64,000 nt of DNA from Camarhynchus parvulus (GCF_901933205.1 NC_044571.1:58589994-58653993); one strand, 5' to 3'; positions 26,341-41,482 are shown, counted from the first letter of the stretch. The notes: generated by a model from the sequence alone, not told the origin. Numbers and translations: made by a program.

Positions 26341-26898
26341 GAGTGTGACCAGCAGGTTGAGGGAGGTGATCCTTGCCATCTACTCAGTTCTAGTGACACC
26401 ATATCTGGAGTAGCGTATTCATTTCTGGTCTCCACAGCTCAAGAAAGACAAGGAGCTACTGGAGAGAGTCCAGCAGAGAACCGCAAAGATGACAAGAAGT
26501 TTGGAGCATCTCTTATGAGCAGAGACTCAGGAACTGGACCAGTTTTTGTGGAGAAGACTGAGATCTCATCAATATCTACAAATACCTCAAAGGCAGGCGC
26601 CAAGAAGGTGGTGCCAGACTCTTCAGTGATGCCCAGCAACCGGATGAGGAGTAATAGGCATAAACAAAACCACATGGAGTTCCACCTCAACATGAGGAAG
26701 TACCTCGTAACACTGAGGGTGGCAGAACACTGGAACAGGCTGCCCAGGGAGGTTGTGGAGTCTCCCTCTCTGGAGAAGTTGAAAATCCAACTGCATGTGT
26801 TCCTGTGTCACCCACTCCAGGTGAGCCTGCTTTGGCAGAAGGGTTGGACTAGAGTATCTCCAGAGATCCCTTTCAACCATAAGTGTTCTGTGATACTT
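26341..26898 (+). mobile_element. CR1 LINE, about 560 bases of 3' region
   Basis: Runs in CR1 order from GACCAGCAGGTTGAGGGAGG through GGAGCTACTGGAGAGAGTCC, ATCAATATCTACAAATACCT, GTTCCACCTCAACATGAGGA, CACTGGAACAGGCTGCCC and GAGGTTGTGGAGTCTCC to a TCTGTGATACTTT tail. It covers the end of ORF2 and the 3' untranslated region. The 128-codon frame at 26515-26901 and the minus frames here are not genes. A T/G-rich run (26258-26300) lies just upstream. Confidence 0.93.
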
Positions 26899-29800
26899 TA
26901 AGTCACTATTTAATAAGTGAGATGGGCTGCATTCACTAACTAAAGAAAGATAATAAATTAATAATATATTTTGTATTAAGTATTGGAATTCACCAGGAAT
27001 TATCAGGCTAATTTTAATAATATTTCCCAAAGGATCCATCTCCGGATTTGATATTTTTAGAAAACTCAGTCTTTTATATTTTTCTCTTTAAAATAAATGG
27101 TTGCAGTGACATCTGCTATCCTTTTGTGCTTTTCCACATTTTCACAAATTTGAAAGGCCTGAAAAATAGAATGGAATTCTTTATTTACAGATAAGAACAT
27201 ATTCACTGCTTGTGATCAATAGTGTTATATCTAGAGATTCAAGCAGCTCAGTTAGAACCATAACAGGCAGAGTTTATTACCAGTAAATCAATATGATGTC
27301 TCTTAGCCATGCATCTCTTTCAAGAATCTGTATAGTATAATGATTATCATTATAAAATAAAGTCCAGTCTCTCTTTTGCTATCTTCTGGTTTTGATCTTG
27401 TAAAACTGGGAATTGATTTTCCTAAAAATCAATATTATGTTTCCACCATGTGGCAGATACACCACTTAGCAACAGCTACAGGTGCCAGCCCTTGAGTGGG
27501 ATTGGGAATGAATACATGCTGAGGGAGAAATTGCTCAAAAAATTTCAAGATCAACATCTCCAGGCTAAAGAGCTATTTATTTTCTATGCCATGGGTGCAA
27601 CACAGCAGCCTTCCCTGAGCAAATATGATGTGCATTTCCAATTGATTTTTCTGTTTTCCTCAGCAGATTTACCATCAGCAAGAAATATCTCTCATTCGTA
27701 TGCTGGATTTCCACAGATGTGAATAAATCCCGCTCATCTCACATGAGAGAAAGTCAAGGAAAGCAGAAAGCCAGCTGCTGCCCTAAAGATAAGTTGAAGG
27801 TTCATCTACTTTGATAATGACAGTCATACAAAATATCAGACATTTATGCTCTCAGCAATCCTTGGCACAACTTTATTCATTTAGGCAGACTTGATACGAG
27901 AAGAGATGTAAAGAATCACTTAATTTTGTACAGGTATTAAAGGACTATAAGCCTTCATTAGGTAGATGAAGACTGATAACAAACCCAATTGTCTTTAGGC
28001 TATGCTGTGCCTCTGAGATCTCATCAGTATCCAAATCTGTCATAAAGCGTGTTTAACAAAAAAAAAAAAAATACTGTCTTTTGGACAACTTGCTTGCTTC
28101 ATTATGATGCCGTTACTGAATTCTAACAGAGATAGGAGACTTTATCATTTTTTATCTTATTTTTTCCTCTAAAAAAACAAGATACCAGGTCTTTCACAAC
28201 ACTACCACTGTGAAGAGTTTTAGACAAACTATGTCTCATAGAGAGAGCTCTTCCAGCTGCTTGTGTCTTCAGGCAAATCCCAACAGGAAAGCACAATTGT
28301 ATTCCCAGTGGCTATTTTCTGAGCACAAGCAGTGAAGTTTATTCCCAGAGTCCAAAGATCAAGAGTATTACTACATATGCACTACACAGGGATTTTTCAA
28401 TACATCTGGAAATATTTTTTCCCCTTTCTTTCCCTCTTTGTTTTTGACATTTATATTTTGTAATGTTTTTAAGAAAAACTTCACATTTCTGATACAAAAG
28501 GCAGTACCTATAAAACAATAATTGCCCTTTTTATAGCGTTTGAGTATCAAGACATCATCTTATAGAGAATGAAGTCAAAACAGTGCAGTGTCTTCCCAGT
28601 TTTTCCACTGAGTTTGCCTATGGTAACAGATTTTCCCATGGTCCCCAGCTGCCATCCAAACAGCCAACATACTTTGCTTCTGCTATGTACTTATTTAGCA
28701 GATATGAAAACCTGTCCTGTCATACTGAAACATTTGAATTGTTTTGACATCAGTCTTCAAACAGCATTACCTAGTGTATTGCTTTATGACTCTACACATT
28801 TGGGTTGCTATGGAAAGAATGAACTATCCTAATAAATCTCTCTTTATGGGCAGTAAATTCAAACATGATCAAGTTTCTAAGGATGCAAAAGCTTTATTGG
28901 CAAAGATCTCATTCTCCATGCTTTTGGCCATTATGTCATACCCCATTACCATTTCCACTGCACAGCTTTATAGTTAGCAGAAAGCTTAATTCAAGATTGC
29001 AGTAGTTTGCTAAGATTTTGCCAGGACAAAATTGTTTAGATGAAGGTCTGTAGTTACAGTAGTCCCTGTTTTAAAATTTCTCTCTTTTGGAAGATTATGT
29101 CCTTCTTTTAGTATCCAATAAATTTAAGAATTTCAAAACAGTATTACAGCACATGGTTTTCAATATTTTATTTTGCTAAAACTACTATTTAAAATATTAT
29201 TTCATAAGGTAATAATCATACCCTAAGTTGTATTGTAATATATTCACGTATTTATCATATCCTTTGCTCAATAAAAGTGTTTTTGTCCAAATACTACAGT
29301 GTGTATTTTAAGCTAATGTCCCAAATTTAACAAATCACAGATATGTCTGGGCCTCACAATTTCATTATTGTCGTAAACAGCACACAATTATTCCAAGTAC
29401 AGGCACACTATTTATTTCTCAAACAAAAAAAAAAAAGAAAAGGCATCTAATACCTGACATCATCTTTATTTATAGGAAAGCCGCATGTGGCAATCATGAC
29501 ACAAGAGATTAACTGTTCTTCAGCACCCAAACATTTTTCATCTGAATTTCAAACCAGAGTCACTCAGCATGGGGCTAGCTGTATTCTCACTTGAGAGGAT
29601 CAATGCATAAAGTTTCTGGGAAGACATGGAGATGTCTGTTTCAGTAATCAGAGTTTGAGTAGCATAATTCCATGCACACAAAGTTATCTCATTTTAAGTC
29701 ATCATGAAATGTTTATATTTCACAAAGCTGTCTATATTTGCAAAAGTTAAGGCTAGTTTTCTATTTCTATTATTTTGTCCATTGCAGATCATGCATTTCA

Positions 29801-32800
29801 AATAAAGGCAATGTATTCCAATAGTCACTGAGTTCAAAGCCACGACAGATACAGGTAAATGTCCTAAAGAAAATGGAATATTATTTACATTTCTTTTTGT
29901 TTGCTTAGGTGTTTTGTTGTTTTGCTGTTCTTTTTTTTTTTTTCATTTCCATTTACTAAGTGGAAATTGCTCATATGGTGAACTACAATCAGTTTTGAGC
30001 TCTGATTTTCTCTCAATTAAAAATGAAATTGTTTCTGCATATTTTCTTGTGATTTCTTAGTCATTTAACTCAGCTATCTAATGGTTGAATAGGTTAAATG
30101 TGATCTTCAAATGCAGAGTGCTTCAGATAATTCTTTTCTATACTTCTAATCGCCTAGCAGCTGTGTTAAAGACCTTTCTCATTTATAAAACACATACATT
30201 TTTTTTCCCACTATACAGTGATGATAAACACAGCATTTTTTTTATTTTTCCAGAGGTTCTGAACCAATATAGATAAACGTTGATGACTTCTTCTGATGAT
30301 GATCTGACAAATTTTGCATACTGTCTAATGCTTCACATAACATTTTAATTTTGGCATCTTCACAAGCATATGAAACCCATTAAATCTTGGTAGAAAATTA
30401 CCCAAGACATGATAAAAGTATAGAAGGAAACTTGATAGACATACAAATTTATTTCAGAAAGTTAGGAGACAACATTTTGAAGAAACATGAGAAGTTGTTG
30501 CCTGCTGTATATGAAAGTGTACCATGTCTACAGTGAAGATGCATGAAATTTGTGAATGAGAGATCCAAAGTCAAAACATTTGTCCAAAATTTAAAAAAAC
30601 CAACAATTAAATAGAAAAAAATATTGAATACTCTTTTATTCAATATTTTTGTTAATTATAGTGAGAAATCACTGTTGTGATATACAATAAAATGTAATCA
30701 GAGTTTTGCTTTCTATTTCTATTCCACTTGGTAGATCATATTATGTCTTCATCAAATAAAACTGGGTGGAACTTTAGAGGATTTGGCACAGAATATTTTC
30801 TCTGTAGAATACTACAGGAAGATACTAATAACCTATGGAAATGTGTCATTATCAATTCAATTTGATAGTTCTTACTATGCAATTTCTATTAAGATCTCTC
30901 AAATCCATTTAGAATTCTATAATGACTTTACCTCTCTCATTTCCTATGTAGGTGTTCTGATAAAAGAAAGACCTACATAACCTATAGACCTATATAAGAG
31001 TAGCCTTAAATCACAGCCAGGATTCATCACAAAGTAGAAAGGACTAAGCAGAGTTGGTGGCTGCTCAACAGTTAGAATAACCTGTCTGTTCACGAGATGC
31101 ACCTACCTACATGAGCACGTGACTGTAAGGACTGAAAAAATGTGTGTAAGAATAAATGTACAGGAAAGATTTTGGCCCTGCAGACCTGACTGCTGCAATA
31201 TCTGTGTCCATTTTAGGAAGTACCTAGACAAGAACTTAAGAAACCTAAGATAATTAATAAAAACATGAAGAACAAAAACAGAGGTATGTTTCGGACCTTT
31301 TGCAGGTTATAAATATTTTAGTCCAGTACTGTAGGAAAATCCTTCTTTTCTTGCAGGAGTGACATTCCCAAGAACTTTTGCCCTCTGTGGTGCGCCACTT
31401 AATCCTTTCCTTGGGAAGAAAGTTAATGGGCAAAACTTACCTTCAAAATGAAAGTAGAATGAGGTGCTGCCTCTGTTCTTCCACACAGCACTCCACTCAT
31501 CCTTGACATGGGAACAACAACTGCTCATCATATATCTGCCCAGAAGAATTTAACCACACATGTCTGACATTCTAGAAGACTCTCCAAGTCCTCTCAATGT
31601 GAATTATTCAGGGATGGGAGGAAGTAGATGACATATTTCCCTTTTTTGTCTGGGTTTTTTTTTTTTTTTTGGCTTATCTAAGAAATTCGTCAATAATTTT
31701 TTTTTTGTTCAAAGAAAAACAAGAAGCAATTATATGACTCTGTGAATTTTGACAGTGATGGCAAAACATTTTGGTATCGTGTGCCAGATATATTTTGAAA
31801 GGGAATCTTGTTGATGACAAACCAAATGTTTCCTGAAATTAAATTCGGCAGTCTAAATTTAATATAAAGTATTCGCTTCAAAGAAGACCAAAACTGAGAC
31901 CCCTCCCTAATGAATCTCATGTTCCTTGACTGGAGATTTACTATCTTTCTCTTCATACATAAAAGTATATGACAACATACACAGTTTGTTGCAGCTGTGT
32001 ATATCTCAAGGAGCTGAAACTTGCTGCACATCTTATTGTCTTTTGTATTCTATCATTTTCTTTTTTTATCTCTTAGTAAAGAAGTATGTCTCTTTTTTTT
32101 CCAATATGATGCTGATTTTCTTTGTTAGCATTCTATTTTGACATGAAATGTAAAGAGTTAATAAATCATTAACAGAAACACTGGAATTCCTGGAGAGAAT
32201 TAAACTGAAAATCATATTCAGGCTTTGAGGTTTTCATATATTTATGAGACTATGGGTTTTTTTCTTAGAAGAGGTTATTACTATTATTTACATTGAATGC
32301 ATGTCTATTTAAGCCAATGGATATCAGTCGACAATTCATATAATAACTTGATTCCCTAGACAAAGTTGAATATAATTTTTTGGGGTTTTTTGTTAGTTTC
32401 TTTGTTTGTTGGCTTGGTTGATTTGGTTTGGAGGTTTCTTTGGTCTTTTTTTTCTTTTCCTATGAAAAGAACCATCCTAAGTCTTCTGTCATTATTAATA
32501 TCCATCAATTTTTGGATCATTCACAGGTAAGGGAGTTCATAGAGCCTTCTTTGGGAAAAAAACCCTCAAACCAAGACTCAACTTCACACCTTTCGTCTCA
32601 TTACAGTTCAGATTTCATATTCTGTTTGAAGAGAGCCATAGAGTGCCCAATGCATCGATAGATGACAATATTGTAATGACACCACTTGAAAGAAAAGAAG
32701 AGACTCTCAAGGCTCACAAATGTAAATTATTCAAGAATAAGGTGAAACAAGAAAAGATGAGAGGAATTCACTTTCTTTAAAATTCTAAGTGTTTCAGTAC

Positions 32801-33440
32801 ACCAGCCCTGGGCAATTCTTTCAAAGCTAGAAAGAGAGAGGAGATTGGTTTTGCAAAAGAAGACCCAAGGACAAACTTTTAGTGTGATTCTGTCAGAGAC
32901 TGACTAGGAGGGGCTGTTTGAGTAAATAGGTAAAGATTTTTGACAATAAAACCCCCAAATTACAAAATTAAATGCATTAGTAGACCTAAGTTTATCTCAT
33001 TTTAACTAGACTTTCTTCACATGCAATATCTATAGGAAGGATAGGAATGATAACTTCCAGGCTTAAGGCAATTAAGATCTAGATAGGTGTGTTGATCACT
33101 GTGCCAGTGTGGTACCTGAGTTTCAATGGTTCTTCTTCCTCCTCTCTGTCTACCTCCTAAATATATGCATGAACAATTCCATTTTGCTGGATAGCTCTTC
33201 CAGTTCCTTTCTGCCAGCATGACAAGACTTCCATTTCCATAATTATTGTGGCAGTCTGCTCATAATCTCAAACTTTGTATTGCATGCCATCCTATTTTTG
33301 CTGCTGAAGTCCCAGTGTTGCCTAATTCTGTCTATAATTTATCTGCACTGATACTACCTTCCAACTGAATGCTTTTAATCCATACCAGTACTATACTTGG
33401 AGTTTATATTTTCAAAATCACTCTGAAGTCTCAGGCATGT
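26899..33440. other. AT-rich unique DNA, no gene seen
   Basis: Over 6 kb without a recognisable gene or transposon. Poly-T runs at 29931-29943 and 31655-31670, and an A-run at 28060-28070. Open frames stay at or below 113 codons with no recognised domain. Confidence 0.65.
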
Positions 33441-33720
33441 AGTGACAGGACAAGGGGGGTGGTTTCAATCTGAAATAGTGCAGGTTTAGAATAGATATTA
33501 GGAGCAAGATTTTTACTGTGATGGTGTTGAGACACTGGCACAGATTGTCCAGAAAAGTCATGGCTGTCCCATCCTTGAAAGTGTTTAAGCCCAGCTTAGA
33601 TGGGGTTCTGAACAACCTGATGTGTTGTTCAGAAGGTGTTCCTGACCATGACAGAGGTTTTGGAACTAGGTGATTTTAAAGATTCCTTCCAACCCAGACC
33701 ATTCTCTGATTCTATAATGT
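33441..33720 (+). mobile_element. CR1 LINE 3' end
   Basis: Matches the CR1 3' region in order: AGTGACAGGACAAGGGG, GTGCAGGTTTAGAATAG, TTTTTACTGTGATGGTG, CACTGGCACAGATTGTCC, CCATCCTTGAAAGTGTTTAA, the GGAACTAGGTGATTTTAAAG segment and a CCATTCTCTGATTCTAT tail. 5' truncated. Confidence 0.93.
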
Positions 33721-33929
33721 TCCACAATCCATTTAAAACTTCATTTCTCCGTTTGCTGAGTTTGACTATAAGTTATCAGGTCTTTATGTGGGGTGTTAAA
33801 GTGGTTTTTAAAAAGATTCTCGGTAGTAGGCCACATTTATTTATTTATTTTACTTATTAAAATGTCTTGGAAAATTTACAGGATTCAAACACTTTTATGT
33901 CAGTCTTTCTCCTTAATAAATTCTTTGGG

Positions 33930-34110
33930 TGTTTTGCTGGTTTTGGGGTTTTTTTATGTGTTTTGTTTTTTGTGGGCCTTTTTTCCTTTTTTTGGTCTTT
34001 CTTTTTTTTTTTTTTTTTTTTTCTTTTTGGTTTGGTTTGGTTTGATTTGGTTGGTTGGAATTTTTGGGGGTTTTTTGTTGTTGTTGGTTTGGTTTGGTTT
34101 TCTATTTCTT
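33930..34110. repeat. T/G-rich low-complexity tract
   Basis: Long T-runs (for example about 34000-34021) mixed with (TTTGG)n and (GGTTT)n copies. Frames here encode only Phe/Leu/Gly/Trp strings, which makes an open frame of 129 codons at 33793-34182 meaningless. Confidence 0.9.
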
Positions 34111-37100
34111 TCTATCCATTTTAGTTCTTATTCCATGTCTGTTTTCTCTCTAGTTTTACCTGATAGATGTCAAAGATATTAACACTGAGAAATGAAAAAA
34201 ACAAATTCCTAAGTTCAGCACCTGACATCCAAATTTATTATTGAATTTGTTATTTATTATTAAAAATGTATTATAAAATTGAATGAGCAGAGCACATAAG
34301 CAGGAATTACCCAGGGGAAGGCATAAGTCATTGTGTGACAGGTTACACGTACCTAACGCAGCTATTCACTTTTTTATTCATGAAAAACTGTGTGGATTCT
34401 ACATTAAGTGTTGAATACCTTGATGGCCTTTACTATTTTTGCAATTGAAGGCATCTTCAAATATATTTACCCATATGTCATGTGGACCTGTACCCATTTA
34501 GAAAGGATTAAAATGAAACATGGAATGTCAGCCCTCATTACAAAACTGTGCCATATTTTATTTTAAAAAGCAGCTTGATAGATGCTTACTAATTCTATTT
34601 ATTAATTATGGAACAAAATCTGAGAGAATGGATGTTGAGAGAGGCTAGCCATGCCCTGTACAGCAAGAGTGCTAGCATAAAATAACAGACAGTGTATAGA
34701 ATATTATTTTCAGTCACTCTTTATAACATTTTTTTTTCCTTCAGTAAAGCTATAGTAAATTTGTCACTATAATTTACTAACTTTTGGAAATGTAGTTTCT
34801 GGCTGTCTGAAACTGTGTTAACCTAGAAGTCCATCACTGAGGTTAAGATTGAACACATTTGTATGGGGGAATTTGCAATGAAGCTACTCTTTTCAGAAAT
34901 ATGGAAAGGCACAAATACACCCTCCTTCATCTTGAAATTTAATTGTCATATCTGCATTTAAGAGGTGTTGCTCAAAATTATGTAACGGCTCAAAGGACAC
35001 AAAAATCTTCTAGCAGGACTGTACATCTGAAGAAATCTTTATAGGTGACTATTTCAATTCACTGACTGCAGACTGTCTTTAAGTGTAAGCATCTTTAAGT
35101 TTGCTAAGTTTGCTAAGTTTGCTCCATAGTCAAGCACACATTGTAGCATTGCTCTCTAAAGCCTGATAGGATGAATTCATTTAAGACACCTCAGAATGTT
35201 TTTTGGTTTGTTTTGTGGATTGGAGTTTTTTTTGGTTGGTTGGTTGGGTTGGGATTTTTTTAACATACGCATACATTTTTGTATTAGCCTTGGGTTCACT
35301 TATATAAAAGGTCAAGATTTCTGCTGATCAGTATTCCTTTTCCATAAGTGAAAAGAATCTTTCCAAGAGTCTGCCCAATGTGACAGCAGACAGCCTTCTC
35401 AAAGTACAAAACTATACAATTGTTTAAAGGATCACCATATCTGATCTGTGCATTCTGTTGCTCTGCAGCCAAACCAAGTTTCTTACTTGCACAATCAACC
35501 CTTTTTATTTTTACCAAAATAAGCTTTAATTTATGTTTCTGAGACTATCTGAATGTATGCAGGATACTGTAGAAGACAATGAAGTGCCAGTCCAACCTGG
35601 GGTTCCATGCGGTACAACCATACAGAAAGGTCGCAGGTTACAAAACACTGGCTGATGTTAACAGTCGTACTCTTCCCTTTGTTTGGTTTTCTCCAATTAT
35701 TACAATAGATGAAAATCAGAATTTCCAGGTTGTGATACTAGAGTTGTGTTTCTCTTTTTCTTGGCATTCAAATTCTGTCCTTTAGGAACGTTGTTGCTGG
35801 GGGAGGTGTAGTTAGACAGTGTTATGGTAAACCTCAGTTCTGCAGTGTTTCATCCGGAATACAGTCTCAAAATCTGCCTAAACCTTACTTTTTCTTCCTT
35901 TAATCCTAGAACTGTAAACAATACCTTAATGAAGAATTTTCATGGTTTTTACTACAAAATTACAAATAACTTTTAAGTGCCTGGTGATAAATGTGCTGTG
36001 TCCCTTGCTGTCAATTTTGAGGTAACTCACAAGGAATATTTTCATGTGCATGTTACTAGGAGTGTTGGACCTTGTAAGCCTGTGAAGAATTCAATCAGCA
36101 AACACCATGAGAGCTCAATTACTGGTTGCTCTCTTCTACCAACATATCTGAGAAATAAGTAAATGCATGGCCTTCCATCTGCCCATGTTAAAACGATCTG
36201 CCTATATTTCTCCTGCCTCTGTTGTGCCTGAATAGTCCAACAGAGTCTTGTTACTTCAATCTTTTCAAATTCACCTTTAATGAAAACTCCTACAAGTCTC
36301 ACTTTATCTGCCATTTAATGAGTTTATCACCCTCTTATACTGTTTTCCCAAGAGTTATCTTTGCATCACATACAGTATTCTGTGGTGTAACTCATTACAG
36401 CATTTTAGAAACAACATATAATTTATCCATTTTTCAAAGCTGTATAATATTTCATAGTAAATATCTTTTCCTAATGTTTTCATCAGGACAAAATTTTTAG
36501 CTAACACAATCAGCACTTGGGATTTGGAAGCATGGACTTTAATATGATGAAGTTGGAAAGCAGAAAGAATGAGAAGGAGAAAGCAGTAGCAACTAAGTTC
36601 TTTGTTATGCCAAAGAATTCCCCTCACTGTTCAGTGCTCCTAAATTTAAAATTAGAAGTGTTTCACTGCACCTGAATTACTTTGGCTCAGATAAGTAAAT
36701 CCAATAGATCGGCTTTAGTGATAATCTTCTAACTTTAAATTTAGACTCACTGAAATGTCTGGTTCCTTCAGAACATAATTTTCCAGGTTGAAGAAGTTGT
36801 CCTGTGGAGCTGCAGCTAGCATTAAGGGGAGAGGGAGATTAGTGATATTATACAGTATACTCAAACCTTGAGTCATTTTTCATTTTCATTTCAAATGTTT
36901 ATATACAAAGTTTCATTTTAGGGAATGTGTCATATCACAGTTATTAATGGGAAAAGTGACTGAAAGTTCAAAAAGCTTTACACAAGCAAAAAGATAATGG
37001 AGGCAGGCAAATACAAAATTGCAATTGAACAGTGGCTAGCAAAAAAACTCATGATCAAGGCTAAGGAAGAGCCACAGAGCATCGAAACTCATATAATGAA

Positions 37101-38095
37101 ATAAGTTTTAAAAGATTTTTAAACAGCCACCTACTTGAGATGAAGTTAATGAATGTGATATGAGAAGCTAGAAAGGTATCACATTTTATGCTTTGCAGGC
37201 ACATAATAAACTTTGGGATTATAGATAAAAGATGCTAAATTTTACCAAAAGTTGAGTCACTTTTAACTTGAAAATAATCTGATTATATCTAAGAAATTCA
37301 AAAGCAACTAAGGGACTTAAAGGACTAAGTGTGGATTTGCTTCACCTAATTTTTACTCAAACCTCATTCTAGGTAGACTTAAAGGCTGGAAAACTCCTAA
37401 ACTAAGCTAGATGTCTGAAAGCTGCTGTCCAGTCTACATGAGTAATTTAAATTCCTTCCATTGTGAACAGACACTGCAGAGCTGTAGTATTGTTCATTTC
37501 TGACTTTTCAATTATGTTATTCATACTCGTTGTCTGTGATTGATCTGTGCTATTCTCAGTGGTAACATTTTATAACGTTTATTCAAAATACAAATATTTA
37601 CATAAGGTACAGTGTAGCAGAAAAAAAATACAAGGTTCTGTATGTCCATACCCCACCTCAGTACCCTTTATCCCCTGGTCAGTCCTGTCACTCCCAGAAA
37701 AGAATTGGGTATTTGTGTTATACAAATCTATCTTCTTTTTTGAAGAGGTCTCTCTACTGTCTTCTGTCTAGAAAAAAGCAAAATTTCATGTGTAAAGGCT
37801 CTTCCCATTGGAACTACTCTTTTCCATAGAGATGGCAAATGAAACGTCAGTTCATTAAATTGGTGTTTAGTTGTATTTGTCTTATGTATCATTTCCACTC
37901 CATTTGTCTGTCAGTTTAGCATAAACTGAAATCTTAGTTAATCTAAAACCAAAATACATTTCTATATTTTTCCTCAGGGGAATGTAATTTCAAAAAGTAT
38001 TAGTAGACTTAGTAGACATCTTAAAACACCCCAGGATACTACAGTACCCTTGGGTGAAAAGGAAAAGGAGTACTTTATGGAAAAAATGTATAGTG

Positions 38096-38225
38096 ATAGG
38101 AAAAAAATCAACAACAAATCAACAAAAAAACAACCAGACAAAAACCCAAACAAACAAACAAAAACCCAAACAAAAAAACACAAACAGATGAACAAAAGAA
38201 AAAAAGAGGAAGACAAAAAGAAACA
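38096..38225. repeat. A/C-rich low-complexity tract
   Basis: AAAAA and (CAAA)n runs with no clean unit. The frames crossing it encode Lys/Asn/Thr/Gln strings on the plus strand and Phe/Leu/Cys strings on the minus strand. Confidence 0.88.
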
Positions 38226-41200
38226 AATTATGGAAGTAGAAGCAAGACAGAAAGATTATTACAAATGTGCTGACCTCTGTGGGAGGGGCTGTGCTTCAGC
38301 CAGCAGCAAAACCTTTTCAGATAATAGATGTAGCCCTCTCTGTTGTGACATTTTAAAAGGGATTGATACGAGGCATTATGTGGAAAAGTGCAGACTATGA
38401 TAGTCTTTCTTCAAAACAAATGAGCAAGCCAGCTTTATATGAGCTAGATTTGAGTTTCCTGGGTTGTTGAGTATGTACACATTACTGTACACAAAAGATA
38501 CTTAGGGTTGGGAGACAGTACTGAAGAGACAATTAAAGCTGAGTAGTGAGTGTAATTCTGCTTGTAACCAATGCCAGAAATGGGACTTCAACAGATGAAT
38601 GTATTTGGTTTGGGAAGTAGAGAAAAAGAGTAAAATTTTCAGAAAGTTATGTGGAAAATAAGAACTCTTTAAAAAAGAGTAAGCCAAGTTTCCAATGCCT
38701 AAATTAGACCCAAATTACTAGAAATTTTTTGTGAAAATTTGTGCTTTTTTGTAAGTTGGTTTGCTTATTTGTTTGTTCATTAGCATATAACTGTTTTCAT
38801 AAAAAGAGCCTGGACATGCACAGTCTGTGCTGAACTTTCTATGGAAAACAAGGAGGTCAATTCAACCCACACACTAGAAATAGCACAACAGAAGTCAGAC
38901 AGTGGGAAAAAAACAGAACAAAACAAAAAACTACATGGAAAGATTCAGGCAATGTTATGTAAACCATAACTTGGAGGTGCAAAACAGAAATTCTCAGAAC
39001 TCCAATGTAGTGGAAGCCTGAAGCACCTATGCTAAGAGTATAAATGTTTGCGGCTCCTTCTGTCCATGAAGACAGAAAGACAGGGAAAAAATGCCTAGAG
39101 TATGATTAAGCCTGTTAGAGTTGTGAACTGTCCTCTGGAGGATCTTGATGTGCTGGTGCTCCCTCATCCTATCCAGAATCAGACCAAGTGGGAGTGACTT
39201 CATCAGTATCAGGAGAGTGTTTTGGGATGAAGTAAATCACCTTCTTGGAATGCCATGTTCTCTCCATTAGCTAGAAAAGAAGGTGATTCGGACCAGTTTG
39301 AGCTTTGGCAATGATCTCTTAAACATCTGGATTGGCATTCCTAAAGTATATACTTTCAGTAACTAAATTTAGATGGAATGAACTTTAGCTCTAAGGTTCT
39401 GAACCTTTATTGCTGAAATCAGTAGGAGGTGGTTTACTGAGTCAGCTGAGTGTGTAAATGAGACACAAATGCTTAGTCAGTGACAATGTAATTGTCTTTC
39501 AAAGGTAGATAAAAGCAAAAGAGCAACAAAAAACAACAAAAAACACCTGAACCAGTCCAAAATTCAAGAGTAATAATAATCTGATAACAAAGACGAAACA
39601 ATGTGAAGTTCTCATTTGATCACCTGGTCTACCAAATCAAAACCAAAATGTTTATTAATGAAAATAAGAAAGATGCAATCAAGGAAAGTTAAATTATTCC
39701 ATTGTATATATCGTATCTTAATTCCATTGTATCTCCCTAGATCCAATTTTGAAGATTATTATGAAAAGGTTTTTCAATATATCTGGGCTTCTGTAATCTT
39801 CTAACAGTTCAGTTCTTCATCCCAGACAAAATCAGGAGGTGAAAAGATGCATAACAACAATGATGTCCTAATTTGTTCCAAATTCATAAATCCAAGAGTG
39901 CACAGACATGAACAACAATTTCTCATTCCAGATACTCAGCCAGATGCAACATTTTGGAAGAATCTGGTTTCCCCAGTTCTATTGCCCATCCTAACTCTGC
40001 TTTAGTTTCAATTTCATGTCATTTTTACTTTAGTATGTAGTAAAGCATAACACTATATCATATTCTAATGGATAAAATACTCCTTCCCTCCAAGCAGCTC
40101 TATAACACTAAGTGACCCTGCTGAGCTGTGTCCACTCCTTTGCATAATATTTAGCTGTAAGGGGAAAGCAGAGTTGAAAAGTAAGATTTGCTTTTAAGAT
40201 TTATAATGGTAACAAACTCCTCTGGAGCAGCAGCTAGAGAAGTTATGAAAATATGTCATAGATATCATTAACTGTCAATGACTTCATCCTGAAGCTATTA
40301 GCTAGTAATTTGTAATAGTAATAACAGTTTTGTCAGAAGCCACACTTAATTACCAATATAAACTTCAGTTCTCTTAAAATAAAATGTATGTCACTCTAAC
40401 TAGAAATATATGATGTTCTTGATAAGTATTCTTAAGCTGACTCTGTTCAGTACCTTTCCTTATGAGCTTTTTTCAGCACTATGACACTTTATGGTGTTCT
40501 GGTATTCAATAGGGACCGATATTGCTTTTCATAATTTAAACCACTTTGAGACAAACTGACATTGTTAGCTAAAAGAAAACCGGCATTTCTTCATTAATCA
40601 AATAATGATGGATGGAAATATACTGAATGATCATTATTTCATCAAGAGCAAAGGCAATTCTTAATGGACATGAAATAACCACAGTGGTCAATGACTGATT
40701 TTAGTGTCATTTCAGTCTTATAATTAAAGTTCCAAATTGAGAAGTAAGACATATATCTAAGCACTTAATCAACCCAGTGATTGAAGTTGTAATGATTTGA
40801 AGTTGTACCTATGCATTACTTATCCATTGTGCATAACAATGGCAATTCTTTCTTTGTAACATGCTTTGTTTTGAAGGTATTGCTTGCTTATGTTCCTTAT
40901 GCCTTTTCTTTCTTTCATTCCATATTCAATATTTGTGCTCTACTTTGGTGATCATTCACCCCTAGAAAAATTCCACTAGAGAAAACTGTAGTTTATCCAA
41001 ATGGTCAAATACAATTCATAGGTCTACCCTTGGGAAGATCAGCTAGCTGAGATCTTTATCCTCTGGTGAGGCAAACATGTCTTTCTTCTGGCTCTTATGC
41101 AGTTTCCATGATCTGTGCGCTCCAAGTGGCATCATACAATTGTATTCCATAATATTTCAAAAAGGAAAACACCATATCTACTCTAAAAATTTCCCACATA

Positions 41201-41463
41201 GGACACACAGTTAGAATCAGATACAGAATCATGTCCTTCCACTTCTGAGGAAAAAGCTCTAATCATAATGGTATTTTGCAAAATGTGGCACTTGAAATAC
41301 CACCTTCATTTTTTTTTTTAAGAATTGCTCCTGCTCCATTTCGCATCATGGCAGGCTGGAACTCAAGTGAATGTATGCTCCCCACATTGCTTCATTGCTT
41401 CTTGTTCATTTTATTGCCTAATTTTGATGGAAATGATAGACATCTGAAGGTATTCATAAATAA

Positions 41464-41482
41464 ATATATATATATATATATA
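41464..41482. repeat. (AT)n microsatellite
   Basis: About nine AT units, likely variable between individuals. Confidence 0.9.

Noticed and set aside
26515..26901. 128-codon frame and overlapping minus frames
   Set aside because: They lie inside the 3' part of a CR1 element and do not follow a gene of their own.
31307..31531. Acceptor-like CTTTTCTTGCAG followed by a GC-richer stretch
   Set aside because: The downstream frame soon stops and neither strand gives a recognisable protein.
33793..34182. 129-codon Phe/Leu/Gly-rich frame resembling a membrane protein
   Set aside because: Produced by T/G-rich low-complexity DNA.
37974..38400. Frames with Lys/Asn-rich or Phe/Leu/Cys-rich products
   Set aside because: Produced by the A/C-rich tract at 38096-38225.
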